A stretch of 64,000 nucleotides of DNA, from positions 2,341,501 to 2,405,500 of the forward strand of contig NZ_CP144212.1 in NCBI RefSeq assembly GCF_041378895.1. Direction: 5' to 3'. Position numbers and translations under genes: made by a program. Source of the DNA: Dechloromonas sp. ZY10 (GTDB lineage Bacteria; Pseudomonadota; Gammaproteobacteria; Burkholderiales; Rhodocyclaceae). Below the pieces are notes generated by a model. The model did not search any database and was not told where the DNA came from. It saw only the letters and a program-made list of their open reading frames with translations. Shown here piece by piece: positions 7,473 through 15,565 of the stretch (within the stretch, counting starts at the first letter, position 1; each line of letters starts with the position of its first letter).

Positions 7473-9731
7473 TTAGAACTGCATTTCGGCGGTCAGCATC
7501 GCCGAACGCGGGGTGCCCAGAGTCATCCGGGTGCCGCCGTTGTTGAGCGTGCTGATGTATTCCTTGTCGAACAGGTTGTACACGTTCAGGCGCAGGTTCA
7601 GGTTCTTGTTCACCCGGTACGCGGCCATCAGGTCGGCCACCCAGTAGGACGGGATATTGGGCATCGGGCTGACGGCGGCGCCGGCGGCGACCACCCGCTT
7701 CTGCTCCGACACGTAGCGAGCACCGCCGCCCAGGGTCAGGTTGCCCAGGGTGTAGGAAGTCCACAAGGTGGCGGTCAGCTCAGGCGACCAGCGGACGCCA
7801 GTGTTTTGTGTCGCGACGTTGTTCGACAGGCTGTAATTGCTGAGCGCCTCGGTCTTCATGCTCGCCACCCCGGCCGAAATCTGCCAGAAGTTGGTCAGCT
7901 GGCCGACGGCAGCAAGTTCGATCCCCTCGACGCGAGTCTTGCCGAACTGCGAGTAGCTGTTGTCAAGCGCGTTGTACGACACCTGCTTGTCGTTCTCGGT
8001 GCGGTAGGCGGCGGCGCTCAGGTTGAGGCGCTTGTTGAGCAATTCCCACTTGGTGCCGATTTCGAGGTTGGTGGTTTCCTGCGGCGAGAAGGCGGCGTTG
8101 TCGCCACTGCTCGCGGTCGCCGACAGGACAAAGGTCGACGAACCCGGCGGCGTCTTCGAATTGGCGTAAGCGGCATAGATGCTGCCGTTGTCGGCCGGCT
8201 TGTAGAGCGCACCGAGCTTCCAGCTGAACAGGTTGTCGGAGACCGACAGGCTGCCCGGCGTCAGTTGGTAGGTCGGTGCCGTGCCGACCAGCGCGGCGCT
8301 GTTGGTCGAGGTGCGGAAGCGCTCGAAACGCACACCACCGTTAAGCTGGAAGCGCTCGTTGAGCTTCAGCGTATCGAAGACATAGGCTGCCAGCGTGGTG
8401 GTATTGCCGTCGGTGTAGGCGCCGGTAGCGTAGGGCTTGCCCAGGTTGTCGCCGCTGTTGGGGCTGTACAGGTTGGCGTTCGGGTTGACGGTTGCCGGAT
8501 AAGCCACACCGTTGATCGTCTGCGCAGCGGTGGCAAAACTCAGGTTTTTCTGCCGTTCATACATCAGTTCAACACCGGCCACCAGGTCGTGGCGCAGGCC
8601 AGCGGTATCGAAGGAGGTATTGAGGCTGGTCTGATTGGCGATGATCTCGTTGATCTGATCGACGCGCTGGCGGTTGCGGTTAACCGTCCACGTTGCCGGA
8701 TTGGCGGAGGTGGCGACGAAGGCCGTCGTGCCGGCAGCGACGCCGGTCATCAGGCGGTCCATCGTGGTTCGGCCATAACGGGTGATGTTGCGCAGGGTCG
8801 AGCCGTTGCCGAGATCGTGCTCGACCTTGGCGGTCAGCATGTCGGCTTCGACCTTTTCGTAATCGCCCTTGCTGCCGTAGTAATTCTCGCGGCGAACCTT
8901 GCTGCCGGCATTGATCGCGGCAGTGGCGTTGTAGAAGCCGGCCATCCCGATGGTCGGAATACCGCCATCCGGAATATTGTCCTGGCGCACGTGCTGCGAA
9001 TAGAAATAGAAGCGGGTTGGCGTACCGAGGCCGATGGCGAAAGCCGGAGCAATCGCGTAGCCGCTGTTCTCGACCGTATCGCGGCCATCGACACCGCCCT
9101 TCTGGGCCATCGCATTGATCCGCAGCGCCGAGGTTTCGCCGACCTTCTGGCTGAAATCGGCGGTGGCGCGCAGCTTGTTGGCCGTGCCGACACCGACGGT
9201 GGCGGCATTGACCCCGTCGCGCGTGGGCAGTTTGGAAATCAGGTTGATGTAGCCGGAACCAGCGCCACGACCGATGTCGGCACCGGCAGGCCCCTTGACC
9301 ACTTCGATCTGGTCGAGGTTATAGACGTCGCGGGAGATCGCCCCGAGGTCGCGGATACCGTCGACGAAGGTCGCGGTCTGGGTCGAGAAACCGCGCATCA
9401 TGAAGGTATCGCCGGCAGAGGTATTGCCGTTCTCGCCCAACTGCATGGTGATCCCCGGGGTATTGCGCAGGGCTTCCATCAACGAGGCAGCCCCTTGTTC
9501 CTGCAGAACCTCCTTCTTGATCACCTGCACGGTCTGCGGGGTATCAACCAGCTTCTGGGTGAATTTCGGGCTGGCGCTGCTTTCGGCCTTGTACGGCACA
9601 TCGGCATTGGCCTTGACGGTCATTGCCGGCAACGAGGCCTCCTGAGCCTGCGCGGCAGCCGGCAGCGCGGCGGCAACCAGAGCGAGAAGATGCGAGGAAT
9701 TACGGTGCTTGCGACTACGGATAGAAGCCAT
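7473..9731 (-). CDS. fiu: Catecholate siderophore TonB-dependent receptor Fiu-like
   Basis: This 752-residue outer-membrane receptor has a signal peptide (MASIRSRKHRNSSHLLALVAAALPAAAQAQ, positions 1-30). The plug shows KLVDTPQTVQVIKKEVLQEQG, MMRGFSTQTATFVDGIRD, DQIEVVKGPAGADIGRG and the Fiu-like INLISKLPTRDG. The barrel ends in LTAEMQF with a terminal aromatic. ATG 9731 has an AAGGATCAG ribosome site, and the upstream in-frame extension lacks signal character. The direct neighbour piuC/ybiX is the same partner as in the E. coli fiu-ybiX arrangement, which supports the call. In that family the ligands are monomeric catechols such as dihydroxybenzoylserine. A Fur-box-like site precedes it. Confidence 0.9.
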   Translation of the reverse strand: MASIRSRKHRNSSHLLALVAAALPAAAQAQEASLPAMTVKANADVPYKAESSASPKFTQKLVDTPQTVQVIKKEVLQEQGAASLMEALRNTPGITMQLGENGNTSAGDTFMMRGFSTQTATFVDGIRDLGAISRDVYNLDQIEVVKGPAGADIGRGAGSGYINLISKLPTRDGVNAATVGVGTANKLRATADFSQKVGETSALRINAMAQKGGVDGRDTVENSGYAIAPAFAIGLGTPTRFYFYSQHVRQDNIPDGGIPTIGMAGFYNATAAINAGSKVRRENYYGSKGDYEKVEADMLTAKVEHDLGNGSTLRNITRYGRTTMDRLMTGVAAGTTAFVATSANPATWTVNRNRQRVDQINEIIANQTSLNTSFDTAGLRHDLVAGVELMYERQKNLSFATAAQTINGVAYPATVNPNANLYSPNSGDNLGKPYATGAYTDGNTTTLAAYVFDTLKLNERFQLNGGVRFERFRTSTNSAALVGTAPTYQLTPGSLSVSDNLFSWKLGALYKPADNGSIYAAYANSKTPPGSSTFVLSATASSGDNAAFSPQETTNLEIGTKWELLNKRLNLSAAAYRTENDKQVSYNALDNSYSQFGKTRVEGIELAAVGQLTNFWQISAGVASMKTEALSNYSLSNNVATQNTGVRWSPELTATLWTSYTLGNLTLGGGARYVSEQKRVVAAGAAVSPMPNIPSYWVADLMAAYRVNKNLNLRLNVYNLFDKEYISTLNNGGTRMTLGTPRSAMLTAEMQF

Positions 9732-9823
9732 CGACTGATCCTTGAAAAAGTAGTGGTCTGGCTGGCTATCCGCATTTTTGCCCGAAGGCCGCAGGCGGAA
9801 TTGGCTGGCTGATTTGACAGAAA

Positions 9824-9842
9824 TCAAATGATAACAATTCTT
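9824..9842 (-). promoter_or_regulatory. Fur-box-like operator of fiu
   Basis: 12 of 19 positions match the Fur consensus; it is the weakest of the five sites found here. Two copies of AGCCAGCC (minus strand) lie between it and the fiu start, at 9803-9810 and 9760-9767. Confidence 0.45.
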
Positions 9843-9951
9843 GTTACTATTTGTAAAGTTCTGAAACAAATTAAGCGAGCACACTGGATACCGCACTCAG
9901 CGCCAAGCCACGGCGATGCGCAGCGCTGGCCCGGTGCAACGGTAGCGGGAC

Positions 9952-11319
9952 TTAAAAAACGTCGCGGCGGTAACGGCCGGCCTGTGCCAGCTGGGTTAAC
10001 AATGCTTCACCCAAAACGTTGCGCAACACCTGCTCAACCCCGTCACCCATCCCGCGCCGACTGCCGCAAACATAGATCGCCGCGCCCCGCGCAACCCAGT
10101 CCTGCAACTCACCGGCGGCCTCGCGCAAGCGTTGCTGAACATAAGCAGGAGCCTGCGGACAGCGGGAAAAAACACGATCAATGCGCACCCCTTCTCCGGC
10201 TGGCAATAGCCGCCCGGCGTGATCATCGGCCTGCGGGCAACGCTCGCCGTAAACCAGCCATTGCTCGGCGCTGCCTGCAGCCCGGGCAGCCTTGAGATGG
10301 GCCAGCAAACCGGCCAGGCCAACGCCGTTGCCGATCAGCAGCAAGGGGCGCTGCGCATTGTCGGCCAGGTGGAACGGCGCATGCGGCCGAATCTGCCAGT
10401 CGACGCAACCATTGAGCGGCAATTCGCTACACAGGAAATTCGATGCCAGACCCGGTCGACCGTGGCGATCAACCTGGCGGCGGACCAGCAATTGCAAGCT
10501 GCCGTCGGTTGGCAGCGAGGCAATCGAGTAATCGCGCGGCGCGCCCCAGCCGGGTAATTCAATCCGCGCCAGATCTCCGGACTGCCAGATCGGCCAGTTG
10601 CTCCCTCCCCCATCGGCTGCCGGCACAAAGCATAGGCGATACACTTCCCCCCCAGAACTGCCGGGGTTGAGGTGATCGCGTTGCTGCAAACGCCACGCCG
10701 TGGTCGCCAGCGCCTGGCGGGTTAATTGGGGTGCTGCGATAAAGGCGCCCAGACCGGCAAACCAATGTTGCAGACTGGCCTCGTCACTGCGGTTGACCCG
10801 CAGCATGGCTTGCCAGGGCCGAGCACCGGCTGCCTGCAAGGCCAGATCAAGTTGCTCGCCAAAAGCGCAAAAACCGGGGTAGCGATCATCGCCGAGTGCC
10901 AGCAGGGCATACCGTGCAGCTGCCAGCGGCACTTGGCCGGCGGAGGAACGAGTCGCGGCGCACCAGGCGTCGAGCCGGGCACCAAAACGCCGGCCGTTGT
11001 CCGGCGCCTCGCCCTCGCCGGCGGTGGCGACGATGAATAAAAACCGGCCCCCGCCAGCCAATCGCTCCAGCGGCAGGAGATCGAGCGGCAGGGGCGGCGG
11101 CGCCCCGAGCAGGGCTGCGCTTTCCTCGGCCAGCGCGGCAGCGGTGCCGGTCTGGCTGGCATATACCACGGTCCACTCGCCGGCTGCCGGCAAAAGCGGA
11201 TGCCCCCGCCGCCAGGCGTGTCGGCAGAGCGCAGCCCAGGCCAGCAACACCCCGCCGGCGGCAGCCAGGCGGAGTGGCGGCACCGCCTCAAGCGCGGCCG
11301 AAAAATACTCGAACGCCAT
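9952..11319 (-). CDS. Membrane-anchored diflavin reductase (CysJ/CPR-like flavoprotein)
   Basis: This 455-residue protein has an N-terminal hydrophobic anchor (LRLAAAGGVLLAWAALCRHAW), then a flavodoxin domain (VVYASQTGTAAALAEESA, FIVATAGEGEAPDN, YALLALGDDRYPGFCAFG). An FAD domain (PRDYSIASLP) and an NADPH-binding domain (PLLLIGNGVGLAGLLAHL, YVCGSRRGMGDGV) follow, and it ends RYRRDVF like CysJ reductases. It should pass electrons from NADPH through FAD and FMN to a membrane partner. It is the last gene of an operon with a PepSY membrane protein and two periplasmic proteins next to siderophore receptors. I infer reduction of imported ferric chelates. The start lies 10 bp after the preceding stop, with no clear Shine-Dalgarno. 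Confidence 0.85.
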   Translation of the reverse strand: MAFEYFSAALEAVPPLRLAAAGGVLLAWAALCRHAWRRGHPLLPAAGEWTVVYASQTGTAAALAEESAALLGAPPPLPLDLLPLERLAGGGRFLFIVATAGEGEAPDNGRRFGARLDAWCAATRSSAGQVPLAAARYALLALGDDRYPGFCAFGEQLDLALQAAGARPWQAMLRVNRSDEASLQHWFAGLGAFIAAPQLTRQALATTAWRLQQRDHLNPGSSGGEVYRLCFVPAADGGGSNWPIWQSGDLARIELPGWGAPRDYSIASLPTDGSLQLLVRRQVDRHGRPGLASNFLCSELPLNGCVDWQIRPHAPFHLADNAQRPLLLIGNGVGLAGLLAHLKAARAAGSAEQWLVYGERCPQADDHAGRLLPAGEGVRIDRVFSRCPQAPAYVQQRLREAAGELQDWVARGAAIYVCGSRRGMGDGVEQVLRNVLGEALLTQLAQAGRYRRDVF

Positions 11320-11329
11320 CGAACAAGGC

Positions 11330-12169
11330 TTACTGTGGCTGAACTTCGACCGTACCGGCGTAAGTCCAGCGCTTGGCCGGCGGCGCCGGACGAGGCTGGC
11401 CTTCGGCGACGACCGGCCGGGCCGGATAGCTGGCGCTGATCCAGTACATTTCGGCAAACGGCCAAGTGACGCTGAACTCACCCCGGACATCGGTCGTGGC
11501 GGTCACTTCGCGCAACACGCCGCGGTAGCGGACATTGCCCGGCACCAGTGCGACCTTGAGTTCGGGCAGCGGCTTGCCGTCGAGCAAGACGCGGAAACGC
11601 GCGGCTTCGCCGGCGTGGTATTCGTCGGTGGCGCTCAGCGGCAGCACTTCGAGGCCGACCCCGGCCGGCTTCAGCGCGTCGCCGCCGAATTGCCCGGCGG
11701 TGACGATGGTCTCGATCCGGCTGTGGGTGCGGGTCACCTGCAGTTCGCTGGCGCCAGCCGGAATTTCCTTATCCAGCGCCTCAACGCTACCGCGCCAGCG
11801 CTTGGCCTCGCCGTTGAGCTTGTAACTGGCCATCGCGTTTTCGCCGACCAGCGCGATGCGGTAGCTACCGGGCTTGGCCAGCTGCACGTCGAAGACGCTA
11901 CGGCGCTTGCCGGTAAAGCTCTGCGCCGGTGCCACCGGCTTGCCGTCCGGGCCGGTGATGCTGAGGCCGTCGAGCTTGAGCGGGTTGGCGTCGAACTCGA
12001 AGGCGTTTTCACCGACCGCCGCATCGACGGTGACCCAAGGGTCCTTACCTTCGACCGCAGTGGTCGAGGGCAGCAGGAAGGAGCGATGAGCCTCCGCAGC
12101 AAGCGGCAGCAGTGCCAGCAAGAGTGTGGCAAGCACGGGAGTATTCACGGTCAACCGGTGTTTTTGCAT
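11330..12169 (-). CDS. Periplasmic DUF4198 family protein
   Basis: A 279-residue exported protein with a signal peptide (MQKHRLTVNTPVLATLLLALLPLAAEAHRS). Mature DUF4198 features are HRSFLLPST, a beta-rich body, LPLSATDEYHAGEAARFRVLLDGKPLPELKV and a C-terminal TTDVRGEFSVTWPFAEMYWISASY. ATG 12169 is preceded by GGAGAACG and starts the signal peptide; an earlier in-frame ATG lacks these. DUF4198 proteins are associated with nickel/cobalt and iron transport loci, and their molecular role is not known. Here it sits between DUF2271 and the flavoprotein reductase in one operon. Confidence 0.82.
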   Translation of the reverse strand: MQKHRLTVNTPVLATLLLALLPLAAEAHRSFLLPSTTAVEGKDPWVTVDAAVGENAFEFDANPLKLDGLSITGPDGKPVAPAQSFTGKRRSVFDVQLAKPGSYRIALVGENAMASYKLNGEAKRWRGSVEALDKEIPAGASELQVTRTHSRIETIVTAGQFGGDALKPAGVGLEVLPLSATDEYHAGEAARFRVLLDGKPLPELKVALVPGNVRYRGVLREVTATTDVRGEFSVTWPFAEMYWISASYPARPVVAEGQPRPAPPAKRWTYAGTVEVQPQ

Positions 12170-12220
12170 GATTTCGTTCTCCAGGGGAAAGGCGGAATGA
12201 GAATGCGCGAGCGACACCGC

Positions 12221-12733
12221 TCAGGGCTTGGCCTGCAGGCTGACCGCGCCGAGTTCTTCCTGGCCGCGGGCGCTGGCGTTTTGCGCGCTCTTCGGCGGCC
12301 AGGCCAGCGGCAGGCGGACTACTTCGCGGCCGCCGCCTTCGCGCGCGGCTTCGACGAACAGCGTGTAATTGCCGGGCGCCAGCTTGTCGAGCGGCGTCTT
12401 GCCACCGACAAAATTCAGGGTATGCACACCGGGGGCACGGGTCGCGCTGCTGACGGCATCGAGCGGCAGTTCAAGGTCGCGACCGCCCTTGCGCCACCAC
12501 TGGCGCAGATCCTTCATCCATTTGAGGCCGGCGTTGTCTTTCTTTTTCTGGTCATACCACACCGCCAGGTGCGTCGTTTGTGCCGGCTCGCCGCCCTCCA
12601 GCCAGACGGCCAGGTAGGGTCGGTGGTATTCGGCGACCGGCAGCGGCGGAATTTCGACCTTGAGCGACAGTTCAGCGGCCGCAAGCGGCCCGGCCAGGAC
12701 GCACAACAGGGGAAGCAGGATGCTTTTTTTCAT
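12221..12733 (-). CDS. Periplasmic DUF2271 family protein
   Basis: A 170-residue exported protein (signal peptide MKKSILLPLLCVLAGPLAAAE). The DUF2271 core shows RPYLAVWLEGGEPAQTTHLAVWYDQ, LKWMKDLRQWW, DAVSSATRAPGVHTLNF and GNYTLFVEAAREGGGREVVRLPL. No function is established for the family. Its persistent neighbours are PepSY-TM and DUF4198 proteins, as here, so it probably forms part of an inner-membrane/periplasmic complex. The gene lies 22 bp downstream of the PepSY gene. Confidence 0.85.
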   Translation of the reverse strand: MKKSILLPLLCVLAGPLAAAELSLKVEIPPLPVAEYHRPYLAVWLEGGEPAQTTHLAVWYDQKKKDNAGLKWMKDLRQWWRKGGRDLELPLDAVSSATRAPGVHTLNFVGGKTPLDKLAPGNYTLFVEAAREGGGREVVRLPLAWPPKSAQNASARGQEELGAVSLQAKP

Positions 12734-12755
12734 GGGAGCTTACTTTCTCGAAAAA

Positions 12756-13427
12756 TCAATGGAAGCAGAGCAGGATGATCAGCAGCGGCAGCACAGCACC
12801 AGCGGCGACCAGCGGCCAGGTTGCCGCCCGTTGCGCGGCGTGGCGATGCAAAATCCACAAGCCGCTGAACGAAAACACCAGGCTACCAACCGCGATCAGG
12901 TCGATGAACCAGGCCCAGGCATCGCCGGTATGACGGCCCTTATGCAGGTCGTTGGCCCAGGCGATCCAGCCTCGGTCGCTGCGTTCGTATTCGATTTCGC
13001 CACTCTCCGGATCGAGCCGCAGCCAGGCATCGCCGCCAGGTCGCGGCAAGGGCAGGTAAACCTCGTCCGGCGACCACTCGGCGGCGATCCCGGTCAGTCC
13101 GCGCAAGCCCCACTCGCCGGCCAGCCAGGCCCGCACCGAGGGCGGCAAGGCGGTCTGACGGTTGGCGCTGGCCAGCGTAGTCCGCAACTCGACCAGCAAG
13201 CTCGGCGGCAACACCGCCTGACGCCGGTCAATGCTCGCCTGCGCCTCGATCGTGCCGGCATGGTTGAGAGTGACTCCGGTCGCTGCGAAGAGCAGCATGC
13301 CGACCAGACACAAGGCCGAGCTGATCCAGTGGATGGTCAGAAACAAGCGCAGCGAGGCCGAACGTCCGGCCAGCGCAGCGTGGGCGGACGAAGTGCCAGA
13401 AGCAGAGGGAAAATCAGGGGAATTCAC
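12756..13427 (-). CDS. PepSY-associated transmembrane protein
   Basis: About 223 residues from a proposed GTG start (VNSPDFPSASG). An ATG at 13559 is also in frame, but the extra 44 residues look non-native, so the start is uncertain. Three membrane helices are visible: LFLTIHWISSALCLVGMLLFAATG with a conserved HW and NH, WFIDLIAVGSLVFSFSGLWILHRH, and LVAAGAVLPLLIILLCF. The loop LHKGRHTGDAW is typical of PepSY_TM proteins, whose membrane His residues may bind haem. It heads the DUF2271-DUF4198-flavoprotein operon behind a Fur-box-like site. I infer it is the transmembrane electron-carrying subunit of a ferric-chelate reductase. Confidence 0.78.
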   Translation of the reverse strand: MNSPDFPSASGTSSAHAALAGRSASLRLFLTIHWISSALCLVGMLLFAATGVTLNHAGTIEAQASIDRRQAVLPPSLLVELRTTLASANRQTALPPSVRAWLAGEWGLRGLTGIAAEWSPDEVYLPLPRPGGDAWLRLDPESGEIEYERSDRGWIAWANDLHKGRHTGDAWAWFIDLIAVGSLVFSFSGLWILHRHAAQRAATWPLVAAGAVLPLLIILLCFH

Positions 13428-13602
13428 GGTCAACCAGCCAAAAACGGAGAATTCCCGCCCGGCATCGAGCCGCAGCCAATGGGCAACCCGCGCTTTCTGG
13501 TCGAAAGCAAGGCAGGACGGGGGAACGATGGCTGGCGAGGCAAGCACCGCAGTCACCAACTGCGAGTACCGCCCTTTTGGCTGGCTGGCCGCAATATTAA
13601 TT

Positions 13603-13621
13603 GATAATGGTTCGCAATAGC
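13603..13621 (-). promoter_or_regulatory. Fur-box-like operator of the PepSY-reductase operon
   Basis: 13 of 19 positions match the Fur consensus, including an intact GATAATG half. The sequence GCCAGCCAGCC (minus strand, 13579-13589) follows 13 bp toward the gene, repeating the layout at fiu. The site is about 175 bp ahead of the proposed start. Confidence 0.55.
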
Positions 13622-13811
13622 AAGAAGTCGCCCCCGAGCGACCGCGCCGGCAAGGCTCCGCAGCAACTGTCAGCGCGATCGCCGCTCAGAAGCCCTGACT
13701 GCCGGCGACCGCCATTCGCCGCCCTGACCGTGCCGCATGGCACCGACCTCCTCGATCACGCCCACTCCTGCGACTGCCGGAGTGCCTGGCAAAACACCGC
13801 CCCCCGGCGTT

Positions 13812-14570
13812 TCAGTTCTTGCGGCCGTGTCCGGTCGGTTTCTGGGTAGCGGCGAGCAGGCCACGCAGGATATTGATTTCTTCGCTCTCCAGCCGGGCCC
13901 GGGCAAACAGGCGCTGCAGCTTGGGCAAGAGCCGTCCCGGCTGCGCCGGGTTGTAGAAGCCGGTGTCGGTCATCACCTGCTCCAGATGTCCGAGCAGGCC
14001 GGCAATTTCGCGATGGCTTGCGGCCGGCGCGGCATAGACCACCTCACCGCCGACCAGCGGCGGCTGCCCGGCGAAGGCGCTCATCCGGCACTCGTAGCAC
14101 ATTACCTGCGCCGCTGAACCGAGGTTCAGCGAACTGAACTCGGGATTGGTCGGGATCGATGCAACCGCCTGACATTCGCTCATCTCGACATTGCTCAGGC
14201 CATAGGTTTCGTTGCCGAACACCATCGCCACCGGGCCGTGCCCGGCCTCGCCGAGCAAACGTTCGACGCCTTCGCGCGGACCACCTAGCGCCGGCCCGAG
14301 TTCGCGCGGCCGCGCCGACACCGCCAGCGCGAAGCAGGTATCCGCCAGCGCCGAGCGCAGATCGGGGACGACCCGCGCAGCCTGCAGCAGATCGACGGCA
14401 CCGGTCGCCCGGGCATCGGCCTCGGCGTCCGGGAACTGACGCGGCTCGACCAGCCACAGATCGCTGAGCCCCATGGTCTTCATCGCCCGCGCCACAGCCC
14501 CGATATTGCCCGGGTGACTGGGTCGGCAAAGCACAACCCGGATACGGGCCAGCAGGTCTTCGGGTTTCAT
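13812..14570 (-). CDS. trmJ: tRNA (cytidine/uridine-32-2'-O)-methyltransferase TrmJ
   Basis: A 252-residue SPOUT-class SAM-dependent methyltransferase that 2'-O-methylates position 32 of the anticodon loop. The N-terminal VVLCRPSHPGNIGAVARAMKTMGL and the trefoil-knot motifs MVFGNETYGLSN and IPTNPEFSSLNLGSAAQVMCYE are diagnostic. The C-terminal helical extension (LLPKLQRLFARARLESEEINILRGLLA) is specific to TrmJ and serves dimerisation. It is divergent from suhB with a 66-bp gap, a pairing known from other proteobacteria. Confidence 0.93.
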   Translation of the reverse strand: MKPEDLLARIRVVLCRPSHPGNIGAVARAMKTMGLSDLWLVEPRQFPDAEADARATGAVDLLQAARVVPDLRSALADTCFALAVSARPRELGPALGGPREGVERLLGEAGHGPVAMVFGNETYGLSNVEMSECQAVASIPTNPEFSSLNLGSAAQVMCYECRMSAFAGQPPLVGGEVVYAAPAASHREIAGLLGHLEQVMTDTGFYNPAQPGRLLPKLQRLFARARLESEEINILRGLLAATQKPTGHGRKN

Positions 14571-14636
14571 GGTGTAAAATCCTGTTTTTCCAAAATCCAG
14601 CGGGCGGCTCCCGGCCCCCCGTCAGCTCTTTAAGTC

Positions 14637-15455
14637 ATGCATCCAGCCCTGAATATCGCCATCAAGGCGGCGCGTCGCGCCGGCCAGATCATCAATCGCG
14701 CTTCCAACGACCTCGACTCGCTCAAGGTCGCCAGCAAGCAGCCCAACGATTTCGTTACCGAAGTTGACCGCACTGCCGAAGCCGCGATCATCGAAACCCT
14801 GCAGGAGGCGTATCCGCATTACGCGATTCTAGCAGAGGAGACCGGCCACACCGCCGCCCGCTCCGGCCAGGAAGCCGAGTACCAGTGGATCATCGACCCG
14901 CTCGACGGCACCACCAACTTCATTCACGGCATGCCGCAGTACGCGATTTCGATTGCACTGGCCAAGGGTAATGTGATCGAACAAGCGGTGGTCTATGACC
15001 CCAACCGTAACGAACTGTTCACCGCGACCAAGGGCGCCGGCGCCTTCCTCAACGAGCGCCGCATCCGCGTGTCGCGCCGCCTCAAGCTAGGTGAGGCACT
15101 GATTGGCACCGGTTTCCCCTACCGCGAACTCGGCCACCTCGACACCTATCTGGCGATTTTCCGTGAACTGGTCGAAAAGACCGCCGGCCAGCGCCGCCCT
15201 GGCGCCGCCTCGCTCGATCTGGCCTACGTGGCCTGCGGCCGCTACGACGGTTTCTGGGAATTCGGCCTGTCGCCGTGGGACATGGCCGCCGGCGCACTGC
15301 TGATTTCCGAGGCCGGTGGCCTGGTCAGCGACCTGCGCGGTGATGCCAATTACCTCGACACCGGCAACATCGTCGCTGGCACGCCCAAGGTCTTCGCCCC
15401 GATGCTCAAGCTGATCCAGGATCGCCTGCCTGAATCCCTGCTCAATCGCGGCTAA
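14637..15455 (+). CDS. suhB: Inositol-1-monophosphatase SuhB
   Basis: This 272-residue Mg2+-dependent phosphatase of the IMPase family carries the metal-binding motifs AEETGH (the EE pair), [12 protein letters not shown] and the C-terminal [17 protein letters not shown]. In E. coli the protein also joins the rRNA antitermination complex. That role cannot be read from the sequence here. No strong Shine-Dalgarno precedes the ATG. Confidence 0.93.
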   Translation: MHPALNIAIKAARRAGQIINRASNDLDSLKVASKQPNDFVTEVDRTAEAAIIETLQEAYPHYAILAEETGHTAARSGQEAEYQWIIDPLDGTTNFIHGMPQYAISIALAKGNVIEQAVVYDPNRNELFTATKGAGAFLNERRIRVSRRLKLGEALIGTGFPYRELGHLDTYLAIFRELVEKTAGQRRPGAASLDLAYVACGRYDGFWEFGLSPWDMAAGALLISEAGGLVSDLRGDANYLDTGNIVAGTPKVFAPMLKLIQDRLPESLLNRG

Positions 15456-15565
15456 GCGCCGCGACCGACACGCCCGACCGCCACCCTGACGACGGCGGGC
15501 GCTTTCCCTCCCCGGCTAATCCGTATTACCCTTTCGTTATAAACAAAACAACGAGGGGAAAGCCG

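Noticed and set aside
6471-9812. Very long open frame (1113 codons) on the plus strand over lldD-like, piuC and fiu
   Set aside because: It is antisense to three well-supported minus-strand genes. Such frames arise from high-GC codon bias, and the translation shows no domain or ribosome site.
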